Assembly (NCBI GenBank): GCA_026874595.1
Contig: CM049316.1
Span: 60,335,676 to 60,399,675 of the forward strand
Reading direction: 5' to 3'
Source: Sipunculus nudus
Taxonomy: Eukaryota; Annelida; Sipuncula; Golfingiida; Sipunculidae
Length of the DNA stretch: 64,000 bases
Notes under the pieces: generated by a model
The model's database searches: none
Told to the model about the DNA's origin: nothing
The model's input: only the letters and a program-made list of their open reading frames with translations
Translations under genes and position numbers: made by a program
Shown: positions 23,997 to 34,199 of the stretch, piece by piece
Position numbering within the stretch: position 1 is the stretch's first letter
Layout: the number at the start of each line of letters is the position of its first letter

Positions 23997-24075
23997 GGTT
24001 CCTGTAGCTCAGGGGTAGAGCACAGGACTGAAAGTCTGGAGATCGTGTGTCCAAAGCTCAGCCGAGGCGGTGAGA
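23997..24075 (+). other. tRNA-like sequence (SINE head or tRNA pseudogene)
   Basis: TAGCTCAGGGGTAGAGC is a near-perfect A box and D arm. It is followed by an anticodon-like arm with the loop CTGAAAG, which would read GAA (Phe). The T arm is poor (GTGTGTCCAAAGCTC, no proper B box) and the acceptor ends do not pair, so it is not a functional tRNA. It is probably the head of a tRNA-derived SINE or a decayed copy. Confidence 0.6.
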
Positions 24076-24522
24076 TTTTTCACGGTTAATGGGAAGGGCG
24101 TGCCCAAAGTCTGTGTTTTACTCACAAACGAGTGCGCCATTCGGGGTATGATCCAGCAATGGGAACGATTACACAACCAGGACCCGCAGGTGCAGTGTCA
24201 CCGGGCCTGATTAACAACAAAATATAAAACAAGAGGAAGCGTGTGATACTGCCCTATCACGTAATCCGAAACCGGCATGGAATTCTGCAGATTTACATAT
24301 ATCTAGAGTTAAGCTAGCATTATAAAATATGGAGGCGGTTAACTCCAACAAAAAATATTTATAAAACAAAGGATTCAAGCCTACAGGTGAGGAGGACCTG
24401 AAAAGTTGATATGTTTCAGAACACACAGGCCCATTTGTTTTTGCTTCACGTATAGTGTGTTAGTCACTACATACTTGTTCAGTAACTTGTTGAACGAAGA
24501 AGAATCTGATTTCCAGGATGCT
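24076..24522. other. Unassigned DNA
   Basis: Text downstream of the tRNA-like head (24076-24215) could be the SINE body, but no second copy was seen to test this. No gene recognised. Confidence 0.35.
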
Positions 24523-24524
24523 TA

Positions 24525-24815
24525 AGGCCGAAGAAAAGTTGGTTCTCAAGCACTTTTTTCAGAAATCAGTGCGGGCGGGCGAGATTATACTTTTTACTTT
24601 TTTTGTATGTTTTCCTGTCATATGATCAGGGAAAAGCATGAAAAAAATATCAGGATTTATTGCTAAATAGGTATAGGCACTACATAACAAAGGAAATCTT
24701 TTCAAAATTGTATAATTATATCTTCTTGAAAGATGAAAATAAAAAATAAATTGATGCGGGGATTAAAATTGACGCGGGCGGTGCCTGAGAATCATGCCTT
24801 TAATTTTTTTGTCTG
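24525..24815. mobile_element. MITE family D, copy 2
   Basis: Opens at TA then AGGCCGAAGAAAAG and contains TTGGTTCTCAAGCAC, CAGTGCGGGCGGGCGAG, CACTACATAACAAAGGAAAT and ATTGACGCGGGCGG in the same order as copy 1. The right end GTGCCTGAGAATCATGCC is recognisable but its last bases have decayed. Confidence 0.75.
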
Positions 24816-25004
24816 TATCTTTTCCTTGGCCCTCTCAGCATAGTCAGTAAGAAGTTTGAAAGTCCGATGGTTACATATTTTTGTCCTGATATGGGCGGAT
24901 AATCGGGCGGACAATCGACGACAAAGGGTGATCACTATAGCTCAGCTGACTTAAAGTCAGGCTAGTCAGCTTACCTAATAATGGTGATTACAATCTCCCC
25001 TATA

Positions 25005-25900
25005 ACATTGGAATGGGCTTTACCCGATATCTGACGTTTGTTAACTTAAGATAACCCCTTGACTCTTTTATAAACATAGACCAGAAAATGCAGATCCAAT
25101 CGCACACAGGCTGTTCGTTTTGTTTATATTCAGGTGTTTATAACATGTGGGGGCTCGCCAAAATGGTCCAAACATTTCTATATTGGCATCACATGGCAAG
25201 GCAGAAGTACCAGAGTTTTGCAACTGGTGTTTTGCAATCGGTGACATTTCAGCTTCCGCATATATGAAACCAACTAAACCTTAGGTTTCATGTTTTTTTT
25301 CCTGTTTGCAAGCGAAGCATTCACTTCGCTTCGGCCTTTTGAAATCAGTTCGGCAAAGTAAAAACAAAAGACCTCACTCACACCTCCTGGGGGGTGGGGG
25401 GGGGGGGGGGGGGGGTCTTCCGGGGCTGCCCTAAAACACGGAACGCGGAACAGGGTCTAAAATAAAACTTTAACAAATCGCATTGGTTGAAATACGTTTA
25501 TTACTATAAATTATGTCATGTAACATTCACCCATTGAAAAGTTATTACACTTTTTATGTCTTGGTTTCGTTCCGTTCCGTAAATTATAGGCCCCTGCACT
25601 GCGTTCCATGTTCCAGTCCGTTCCGTGTTTTAGGGTAGCCCCGGAAGACCCCCCAGGAGGTGTGAGTGAGGCCTTTTGTTTTGACTTTGGCGAACTGATT
25701 TCAAAAGGTCGAAGCGAAGTGAAAGCCAGCGAAGTTGTGTTTACAAACAACTTGGAGATAAACAAGCTCATACATCCGTCACAGAGGCTTAATTAGAATT
25801 TTTCTTGAGAAGATTTTCCTGTTACATTAATATGTACAGAAAGTAAGCCATAAATAACATAAATTCTGTAGAAAAGGAAGATGAATAGCTGATTTTAATG
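25005..25900. repeat. Dispersed repeat G, copy 2, split by a MITE
   Basis: Paralogous to 1430-1870 on both sides of an insertion. Left part: GATATCTGACGTTTG, AACATGTGGG, GTTTTGCAA words. Right part: CATCCGTCACAGAGGCTTAAT and following. The family E element at 25312-25738 interrupts it. Comparison with copy 1 shows the uninterrupted state of the site. Confidence 0.75.
25312..25738. mobile_element. MITE/foldback family E (427 bp)
   Basis: Arms of more than 110 bp are inverted copies of each other. Shared, in order from the outside, are CACTTCGCTTCG, CCTTTTGAAATCAGTTCG, CCTCACTCACACCTCCTGGG, GTCTTCCGGGGCT and CCCTAAAACACGGAACG. The left arm holds a poly-G expansion at 25388-25416. GTTTGCAA (25304-25311) and GTTTACAA (25739-25746) flank it, an 8-bp target duplication with one mismatch. 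Short frames on both strands across it are by-products of the palindrome. Confidence 0.9.
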
Positions 25901-26924
25901 ATAGAAAATTTTTGTTAAATAACACTACTTAGTTTAGATGTAATAATCATCTTTTAGTTGTAATTTTTATAAACAAATACCTGATTTATATGATTTCTCA
26001 CAGTTTTTCACCTCTATATATTCATATAATTGCTACGAATGTTTTGTATACTGCAGATTTTCTCTAATGTTCCACAGCATGAAAGGAAATTACCCAATCA
26101 GCAACAGAAGACCTTGTAATTACGTAAAAATACAAGAGTTATAGGAAGCAGACAAATACCTAGTGAAATATGTTCTATTGGCCATTCAGTGTAAATCTAA
26201 ATCACCGAAAACATCAAAGATTAAAATTATATATCAGCGAGAAAGAAACTGGAAACTAACTACCGTTAATTTAATGAGTTTAATTATGGGCGCATTAGTG
26301 CCTGGGAATTAGTAAGTGCTAAATAATATAACATTAAAACTAACGATGATACATAAAAATGCGTATGCACTCCACTAATATGCAGATATTCGTGGTGCAT
26401 CTTGGGACTGTTATTATCAGGATGAGTTTATTTATGAGGCAGTTAGAATTACCGAACGTTCCCAAGCAAACACAACTTGATAGGATATTAAATTTACGAC
26501 ATACTAAATTGTTCATGGGTATATAGTTAGCATTTCTTAAACAAGATACTGTTTTATGATTCAGACTATGTGCATTTAATGGAACTGAAGATATATCGGT
26601 GTAATGAATGTATAAATTTTTTTCAGTGCATGCGAAAATGGTAATAGAGAGTTGGGCGGGAAGGGACAGTGGTTAAATTGGCCTGTAAATATTAGAGCAG
26701 TATCTTTTAGTCTTTCCACGTAGAAAAAGGGAGGCCTATTGGTTGATGAATTTATTTCGATATCAATATTTGGGTCAATAGTTTGGTGTGGATGGACTTT
26801 TTAAGGCCAAAAACATCGATTTCAATTAATGTTTTTTTTCTATCCGTGTTTGCGCTAGATAAAAAATATGACCTTTCAGCATTATATTAGTCGTAAAGGT
26901 TACAGAATTACAAATGATATTTAT
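25901..26924. other. Unassigned DNA, possible conserved non-coding block
   Basis: No gene. From about 26150 to 26480 the sequence has no recognised repeat and is dense in homeodomain-type cores (TTAATTTAATGAG, TTTAATTATGG, GGGAATTAG). This is only a visual impression of regulatory character. Confidence 0.3.
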
Positions 26925-27240
26925 TCTTGACCTTGACCTAATTACCAAGGTCGTACACTCCAAAGCCGGTTCTTCATTATTGCTCCGTAGCAGGCTTCGT
27001 CTAACGGAGATCGCTCGGTGATTTCAAACATCTTGTTTGTTAATTGCGTCGACCTCATTCTGTATATCGACTTTTTACAACTAGCTGAACTCCTAAGCTG
27101 CAAAATTGATCTTTTGACCTTGACCTATTTACTGAGGTGGTACACGCCATAGCCCATTCCCCATTTTCGCTCAGTTGCAGATGTTGGCTTCCGGCCTATA
27201 CTGTGAAAATGAACCCGAGGATATAATTCTTTTTTGTTGT
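26925..27240 (+). repeat. Dispersed repeat F, two tandem copies
   Basis: Both copies have TTGACCTTGACCTA, GAGGTNGTACAC or AAGGTCGTACAC, CCAAAGCC or CCATAGCC, and CATTNTTGCTC-type text, offset by about 186 bp. The same consensus occurs at 38640, 55885 and, inverted and again as a pair, at 57242-57590. No coding capacity; the TE class is unknown to me. Confidence 0.75.
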
Positions 27241-28267
27241 ACATATAAAAGATATCGTTCAATTTAGTGTTGTACCCACATAATCAGCAAAATAGCTTGG
27301 CCATGTATCAGCAATTAATAAAAAATAACAGGTTATTCTATATCAACGATGACGTAGATAACGTACACTGTACAAGGGAAGTTAAACATGACATTTATCC
27401 CACTTTAATACCGTGTACAGCATTATGTATGAGTTGAAAATTGCTGAATATATGAAACCCCTAGACGTAAAGTAATGTTTTATCAGAGTTTATTTGCGTT
27501 TGGATCAATAAAAACACAATAAATGTCTGTTAGATTTATCTAACCATGTAAGTCAGCCGGTACTTAGACTGACATAGCGTTTCCCAGTCATCAGTCAAGT
27601 GACGACTGTCAATTTCTCTGACTGGGCAGCAGAAAGAAATACTTTCCAGGGATTTCACAGATCATATGCTTTAGTGGTAGGAATCGGTTGTTATATCATA
27701 TTCAATAATTGAAACATAAAAACGACTAATAATCGATTATTCATCGATCACTTTGTACACCACCTACATTACTGGGAAATCTGCTGTATAGAATTTACCG
27801 TCCTAAAATATGGACTGAGTAAAATCAGTCTATAACTTGTTCCTTTACATCACGATGAAAGGTCACAGTTATCCCCAGGTTTTTGATACTTATTCGTTGC
27901 ACAAGAATAAACTTGAATGATGTTCGCTGTTCAGTGCCCCGTCTTTCTTATATCCCTGACAGAATGAGAATATTTTATTGGGATACTGTGACTACATAGA
28001 ATGTGCATACATTATCGTTTATGATCTATTATGCAAAAATTGCAATCGATTAACTGGATTATGAAAGAAAACGACCAATCATCGATATAACAGATTAATT
28101 TGCATACCACTAATATGTATGTATGTTTACGTGTTCAACCGTGTGAAATATATGCTTCATATAGCTATTTAACGGTATATATATGGTTTAATACCCAAGT
28201 TTTTTTTCTTGGAGACAATGCAACAGTAAAAACTGTTTTTTCGCGGATCAGTGCTTAAGTCAGTAGA
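27241..28267. other. Unassigned DNA
   Basis: AT-rich, no gene recognised. ATCGATTAnTCATCGATCA near 27730 is an imperfect palindrome. Confidence 0.4.
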
Positions 28268-28640
28268 TTATGAAATGAAATGAAATTTATTAAGAACATG
28301 TAGACCTCAGGCCCTTAGCTCCACACAAATGATTTACCAAATACATTAAAACATTGGCAAATGACTAATTATTCAAAACATTGTACTATAAAGTCAAAGA
28401 ACAACAAAAATAGTAATAACAATAACTACGCCAATAATCGCCAATAAATAGTATGAACAAAAATAAATAATAATAATAATAATAACAATATTAATAATAA
28501 AACATAAATAATAAATAATAAATGATAAATAGATGAACAAGTATATTTACATAAAGTTGCATATAAATGAATAACATGAATAAAGTGAATTAATGAATAT
28601 GGCTTCATAATCGGGGAGTTTGATTTTCGCAATTTCCCCT
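28268..28640 (-). mobile_element. LINE 3' end, 5'-truncated
   Basis: On the minus strand this ends GGGCCTGAGGTCTACATG, a spacer, AATAAATTTCATTTCATTTC, that is, a GCC/GGCC-containing 3' UTR end followed by AATAAA and a short tandem-repeat tail (CATTT)n. The same layout closes the LINEs at 35.86 kb, with (CTA)n, and 60.59 kb, with (CTT)n. An (AAT)n tract lies at 28468-28500. No coding part remains. Confidence 0.6.
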
Positions 28641-28904
28641 TTTATAGTGTTATCGAGGGTTCAATTTTCTCGCAATACAGTGACCTGCACAGATTGTATC
28701 CATTATTGTATTGGAATGCAAAAAATTGTAACTACCTGACAAGGAACGACCCAAGAGTAAACAGCATGACTGAGAATTCTTGTTCATTATTAAATACCTT
28801 AAAATATTAATATGGTATTTATTTAATATCGATCATTAATATACAAGCAACATGAAAAAATAATTTTTTATAATATCTTAAATTAATTATTTGCTATCAA
28901 TTAA

Positions 28905-29096
28905 CTTTAATGTTTAAAAATAAGGTACTAAGTTTCTAGTATATATTGAGTCATAGTATATTTAGAAATGGAACCAAAGACTACAATTTTAATTATTAAT
29001 ATTTTTCTTTTCCAATATACATGTATAAACATTATTCTCTGAATATCAGTGGAGGGGGGGAGTAGTTATAGTGACCTCCCCTTGTTAAAATGTGGA

Positions 29097-29097
<1 letters not shown>
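28905..29097. mobile_element. MITE family B fragment (right half)
   Basis: AAAAATAAGGTACTAAGTTTC, GGAACCAAAGACTACAATTT, TTCTCTGAATATCAG and CCTCCCCTTGTTAAAATG follow the order seen in the complete copy at 19861-20280. The terminal CATTGACGCCCC is missing. It is replaced by a (TA)n tract starting exactly where complete copies have GGATATATACCCC. Confidence 0.8.

Positions 29098-29161
<64 letters not shown>
29098..29161. repeat. (TA)n microsatellite
   Basis: About 31 TA units growing out of the GGATATATA word of the family B element. Confidence 0.97.
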
Positions 29162-29163
<2 letters not shown>

Positions 29164-29248
29164 CACTCACTAGTTTCCGCTATAGCTTTGGATCACGTTT
29201 TGTAGTTTTTTATACATATGAGAGATGGACCACTATCAGCATATCAGT

Positions 29249-29250
<2 letters not shown>

Positions 29251-29292
<42 letters not shown>
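29251..29292. repeat. (TC)n microsatellite
   Basis: About 20 TC units. Confidence 0.97.
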
Positions 29293-29294
<2 letters not shown>

Positions 29295-30964
29295 AGTCCT
29301 CGTTGGGGTACTGGGGTTGGCCGGGTCGGGTGAACGTTCTGAATCACACATGTCAGGCTAAGCTTTAACTAATCTCTGGCCCAGCAGTCATTATTTGTTT
29401 TGGGACACTTGAGTTGATAGAGTTCCAGGCTATCCCGTGATTCACAGCGGGACGGCAAGGAAAGGCCATCATGAATGTCTTTGTATAACACGCAGGGTCC
29501 ATCGAGAATAAACCTGTACCACTGCCAGCGTGTGTGCACACGCGTTATCCAAAAGGCTCGCTTGTAGGTACGGTAAATAGTTCAAATTCGATATTATTCT
29601 TTTTCACAAATATAGCGGTTACACGTTACTATATGACAACACGTCGTAATTACTGTACTTTAATTTGCATATCTCCCTTTTCGAGAGATCAGTAGATTAA
29701 ATGAGGCTTATGTGGTACGATCCTGCGACTGAAATCAAGATATGCCATTGTAATTTGAAACAGATGTGTTTCTCCGTCACCGAGAACATCTTTACTGTTT
29801 ATAGGGATTCTCGGCAAAGAAATCTTCTCCCCACAATGCAATGGCATTTTTTAATAGACAGAAGGCGTAGGTTTACATGTAATAAAGATTAGAATGAGTT
29901 TCAGTTAAAATCACATGCACATGAACCTTTTTGTGATAGATTTGATGAAATAAGTCACATTTGTCAAGTATACGTATATGCAATATAAAGACAAAGTGTT
30001 TTGTTAAATTGTTACATTTTTTTTATTTTGAAGTTTGATAATCGATATAAGGAGTCCTGGCCCTCCAAAAATCCCTGTTTGAAGGAACTATGTTTTCCTA
30101 TGTTGAAGGATGGTGTTCCACTTTAATTTTAAATATAACGTCACCATGGTGTGCATGAGTAGGTGTGTGTATTGTTAAAGAAGATGCATGACTATGATAG
30201 ATTCATCGTTCTTTGGTCAGGTCGGCTCAAAGGGTTCGATGTTCTCAGCTGACATAATGTGGCACCTGAAAATTTAAATGTGTGTGTTGAGATGAAGACA
30301 CTTTAGAAGCCACACAGAAGGCATAATTTTATGAATTTCAACGTCGGAAGCCGGGTGTACACATTTATACATTTTGCTATGTCTGCGATACGTGTGCGTT
30401 TCGTTTGCGATTACAGGAAATTGCTCACGTAAACTGACGTAGCGTTATGTGTACACGGTGTTACGATATACGTTTTCATTCGCCGTAAAAGACGTAAAAG
30501 TTCAAACATGTTCTAAAATTTCTGATTTTAACAACAGCGTACCTGAGAAAAAACTGGAGAAAATTATATTTTGCGTCACGGCTGCCATATTAAATTTTCA
30601 GAAAAAGAAACGAAGGAAAAAAGTATGATTGGCCTGAAATGGGCGGATAATGCCAAAACGCGGTTCAAACGTGCGCTTAGGGTAGAATTGCGGAGGTGAT
30701 CGCAGACGGATTGCAGAATCGTACAACCGGTTGGATGACTTTAACTCGCGTGTTGACAGTGTTTTGCACGCGTTGTGAAATCTTCGATATTAGCCCCTGA
30801 TAATGCAAAAAATCTTACACAAACGCAAGTTAACGCAGAAAATCCGTGTGAACGTGGACAGTGTTGTGAAGTGTTGAAACATTTTGGATTTGCTCAAAAT
30901 ATTTAGTGCTATCACCGGTAAACGCCAAGAAAACGCGACGAAACGGTAGTGCGGGTAGTCAAAG
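29293..30964. other. Unassigned DNA
   Basis: Contains a stretch at 29350-29560 with balanced base composition and no repeat partner. A stretch rich in GTGTACAC, AACGC and GCGTT words lies at 30340-30960 and may be a decayed transposon. No frame with a domain. Confidence 0.4.
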
Positions 30965-31274
30965 CACAGGCACTTGACATGATAAACACAGCCTATGGGC
31001 GATAATAGAAGTACGACAGCGTCCCTCCCTTCCCTGCTGTTCAAGGATTTCTTAGCACTAATAAAACTAATTTTTCCTTACTTTGAGTTGTCTTTCATCT
31101 GATATATATGATTATCTAATTGAAAAACAGAGTCTTTTAACATGACTTCTTGGAACCCGTTCTCTCGGATGAAATTATAGCATTTAAGAAATCCTTGAAC
31201 AGCAGGGAAGGGAGGGACGCTGTCGTGCTTCTATTATCGCCCATAGGCTGTGTTTATCATGTCAAGTCCCTGTG
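30965..31274. repeat. Near-perfect 90-bp inverted repeat, 130-bp loop
   Basis: Arms 30965-31054 and 31185-31274 are reverse complements with only about two mismatches. The arms contain CTTGACATGATAAACACAGC and CAGCGTCCCTCCCTTCCCTG. The loop is AT-rich and unrelated. Minus- and plus-strand frames here are mirror products. It may be a MITE with long termini, a local inverted duplication, or a hairpin-RNA locus. No clear target duplication was seen. Confidence 0.93.
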
Positions 31275-34190
31275 AGTCAAAGATAATACAGACCGTAACT
31301 GGTGGCGGTGTGTATATTGACAATTCTTGCAGTTTGAGTTTAGGGGTCGTGCACTTGGAAAGTCCAAGCCAGACGCATTTACTTACACGCATGATCACAA
31401 GGAAAGCCCAAAACCACTTAGAGGTTATCAGGTACAGATTTGGTTATCGTTAAGTACTGTCCTCCCATCACTGTATCAAGCAGCTTCTCGTGGTATAGTA
31501 CGGGTAACTGATGTCGTGTTGTATAAAGCCACGTTGATTTTCGTATAACCTATTCCTGCCATGTGTCGATATATTATCATCGGTCTTCTGAAATACATTT
31601 TGCGCGGAGTTAATTAAGCCACCGTCTTTTATATGTCTGTATCATGGTTTCAGTAACAGAATTTTTCATGATCCATCCTTTTAGTATAGGTTGCACTTTT
31701 ATGCTTGACAACATTTCTCATTTTTTTTCTATAAAAAAAATATCCTTAGACAATGCAAAAAATATTGTATTCGATAATAATATATACCGATTCGCCAAAA
31801 TACTTAAGAACGACTGCATGTTGTATACCACAATTTTTATAAAACCTGAAAATATTATTTTGGATAAGATATCACCATGCCATGTTTCATTCAACTGTTT
31901 TGTTTTGCTCTTTAAATTTACCAGGAATTCAAATTCCCTATAAAGTGGATGATTCTTATTTATATTTTATTAATTTTTCTTTCAAATAATGCCTTGGTCC
32001 CACAGGCCGACCGAAGAAGGTCGGAATGGGAACAATATACGTCAGTTCCGATTTGGTGATCGCGCCATAATGCATTTATAACCGACCCATGCACCTGCAT
32101 AGCAACCTAGCAATTATAAGGCAAGTTATCCAGTCCTCGGAAATGTGGGCAAAGTCTGAAATGTCAGACTCTTAGGGTTTTTTATTTGTCCGAATTTCGT
32201 AAAAACCAGTTCATCGAATTTTGAGTTCCCATTGCCCGAAATTTTGAAGGTCGGTAGAGAAAAGTCGGCCGACTTAACATAATGTGACCATGTCATTATT
32301 ACTTTCCTTCTGTATGACTTGTAAATGCATTGTTGGGGGGGGGGGGGGGGGCGGTGACGTAGTCAAGTGATGACACCCAGTTCACTGTTCGATACCCGCC
32401 TCGAATGTCTTAAAGACAGGTTTATTATTATGGATTATTCATATAGACTAACCCAAAAGCTTAATATTATATATATATTTAATATTAATATTAATATAAT
32501 TTAAAAAACATTCTAATCTTATGGTTACCTTCCACTTCTTTCAAAAGACAATACAAACAACGGCCCCTCGACATATCCTTCTTTAAAAAGGGGGAAATTG
32601 CCTTTTTATTTTGTTTCAAAACTGGTGTCAATCAACCAGCTGCACGGAGCGCCCCTTAAGGGTCCAGCTGTCACGGGTGCGTCTTAAATTACAACAATGC
32701 AACCGCTTCCTTTATTTAACTAATTATCCTTGTATTGTATTTAACATTCTTTTTGTGGCCACAGCACCTGTGCACTCTGACAGACATCCAATTTAGTCAG
32801 CTAGAGGAACGGACCGCATGCATGGTGTCAAGTTCACGCCTTCTACGTCAGACCGAGGCTGAAGTTGTCGTCTGCTTCAGGAAGTTTCAGGGTGCAAGTG
32901 CCCTTGTTTGTTTATGCCCCGTGACACCGGATACTGAGTATATGTCGTTCACTCTGGTCACCTGAATCCGAACTCAATGCATGGAAAAAGTTGACATCAG
33001 TGTGAGTGACAGCTAGGGCAAGACAGGGCATGTTTGGAGTCATACGAGAAACACCCCTATTAAGTATTGCGCCACCTGGTAGTTCAGTTCCAAGCACATC
33101 CGGTAGGCCCCATCGATGTTGTAAATATTAATTGCCTTTTGTTAATAGTTTCAGATTATATGAGAGTTTGAGCATTATATGAGAATTTGAAATTATCAAG
33201 AATTTTTTAAAAAGTGTGAAACCCCTATTCTAAACTGGCCTTCTCCTTTTTTTCCGACCACAATGGTGGAATGCGCAAGATCCTTGGCATTATTTAGTTT
33301 GACATTTTCTGTTTGTTATAAAGGTTTTTTTTGTGATAGTAACCGCCTTCATTCTTACTATGTACATCTGCAGAATTCTCTTCATTTTTCGGACTATGTG
33401 ACAGCGGCTTATATGCGATTATCCTGGTATCGACAAGGCTCGGTGCACCGCATCTGCGGGTCCTCAGTGTGTGTCATCCTCATTGCTAGGTCATAACGCC
33501 TAGGAACCCCCAAAAGGTGTACTCATAAGTGAAACAAGTTCGGAACAGACTAAACAATTTTTTTAAAAGTATGTACGACTTGCGCCATGGCTTTGATGTT
33601 CAATTTTTTAAAATAAAAAATCTGATATCTACGAATTAAATAGAAGAATCAAAAGAGTTTAGTACAAATGTGCAACGAAGCAGAAAAAAAAAAAACACAG
33701 CCGAGTGGACTACGTCTGGTTCTTGGTGCGAGTTAGTGGGAGCTCAGCACGACATCCGAACACTGGTGAACGTCGAGATCTTCTGTCAACAAGACTGCCA
33801 ATGCAGACATGCTGTCTTATAATCAGCGGCATTTTGCCCCTCTGACAAAGAAAATCTATCCACTGTCAGAGTGGAATATTCTTTAATGTTAAGAACCACA
33901 CTGTAAATTTCGGAGAAACCATCGGCCTTTGACCAGCAACTACAGACCACTCTCATAGCCACGCCGGGTATTCAACTCGGTTCGCCAGCTGAGGGAGCCA
34001 TATATAAGCGTTTTTATACCCCTCGACTGCATGTCGAGGACCTTCTGAGTTGCTGCGAGTGGATAACTTCAAGTTGCAAAGATAGTATTTAAAACATGTC
34101 CAAATGGTCTTTGGTCAGTTCATATTAATGTATACGAGTCTCCCACGCCATCTTAAGAGTTCCATGAGTTCACACGGGTTGAGAGGAGCC
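31275..34190. other. Unassigned DNA
   Basis: Frames up to 99 codons (31644-31943) without domains. There is a poly-G run at 32334-32352, directly followed by GCGGTGACGTAG and, 40 bp on, GTTCGATACCC (B-box-like), perhaps a worn SINE. On the minus strand, GGCTCCCTCAGCTGGCGA near 33998 and GTTGAATACCC near 33970 are also tRNA-like. No host exon was identified. Confidence 0.4.
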
Positions 34191-34199
34191 TCCTCACAG

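Noticed and set aside
30790-31453. Minus-strand 84-codon and plus-strand frames
   Set aside because: Mirror products of the 90-bp inverted repeat.
32350-32400. B-box-like GTTCGATACCC after a poly-G
   Set aside because: No A box at the right distance and no cloverleaf.
33945-34000. Minus-strand tRNA-like text
   Set aside because: GTTGAATACCC and CTCAGCTGGC resemble boxes B and A but are too close together for a tRNA.
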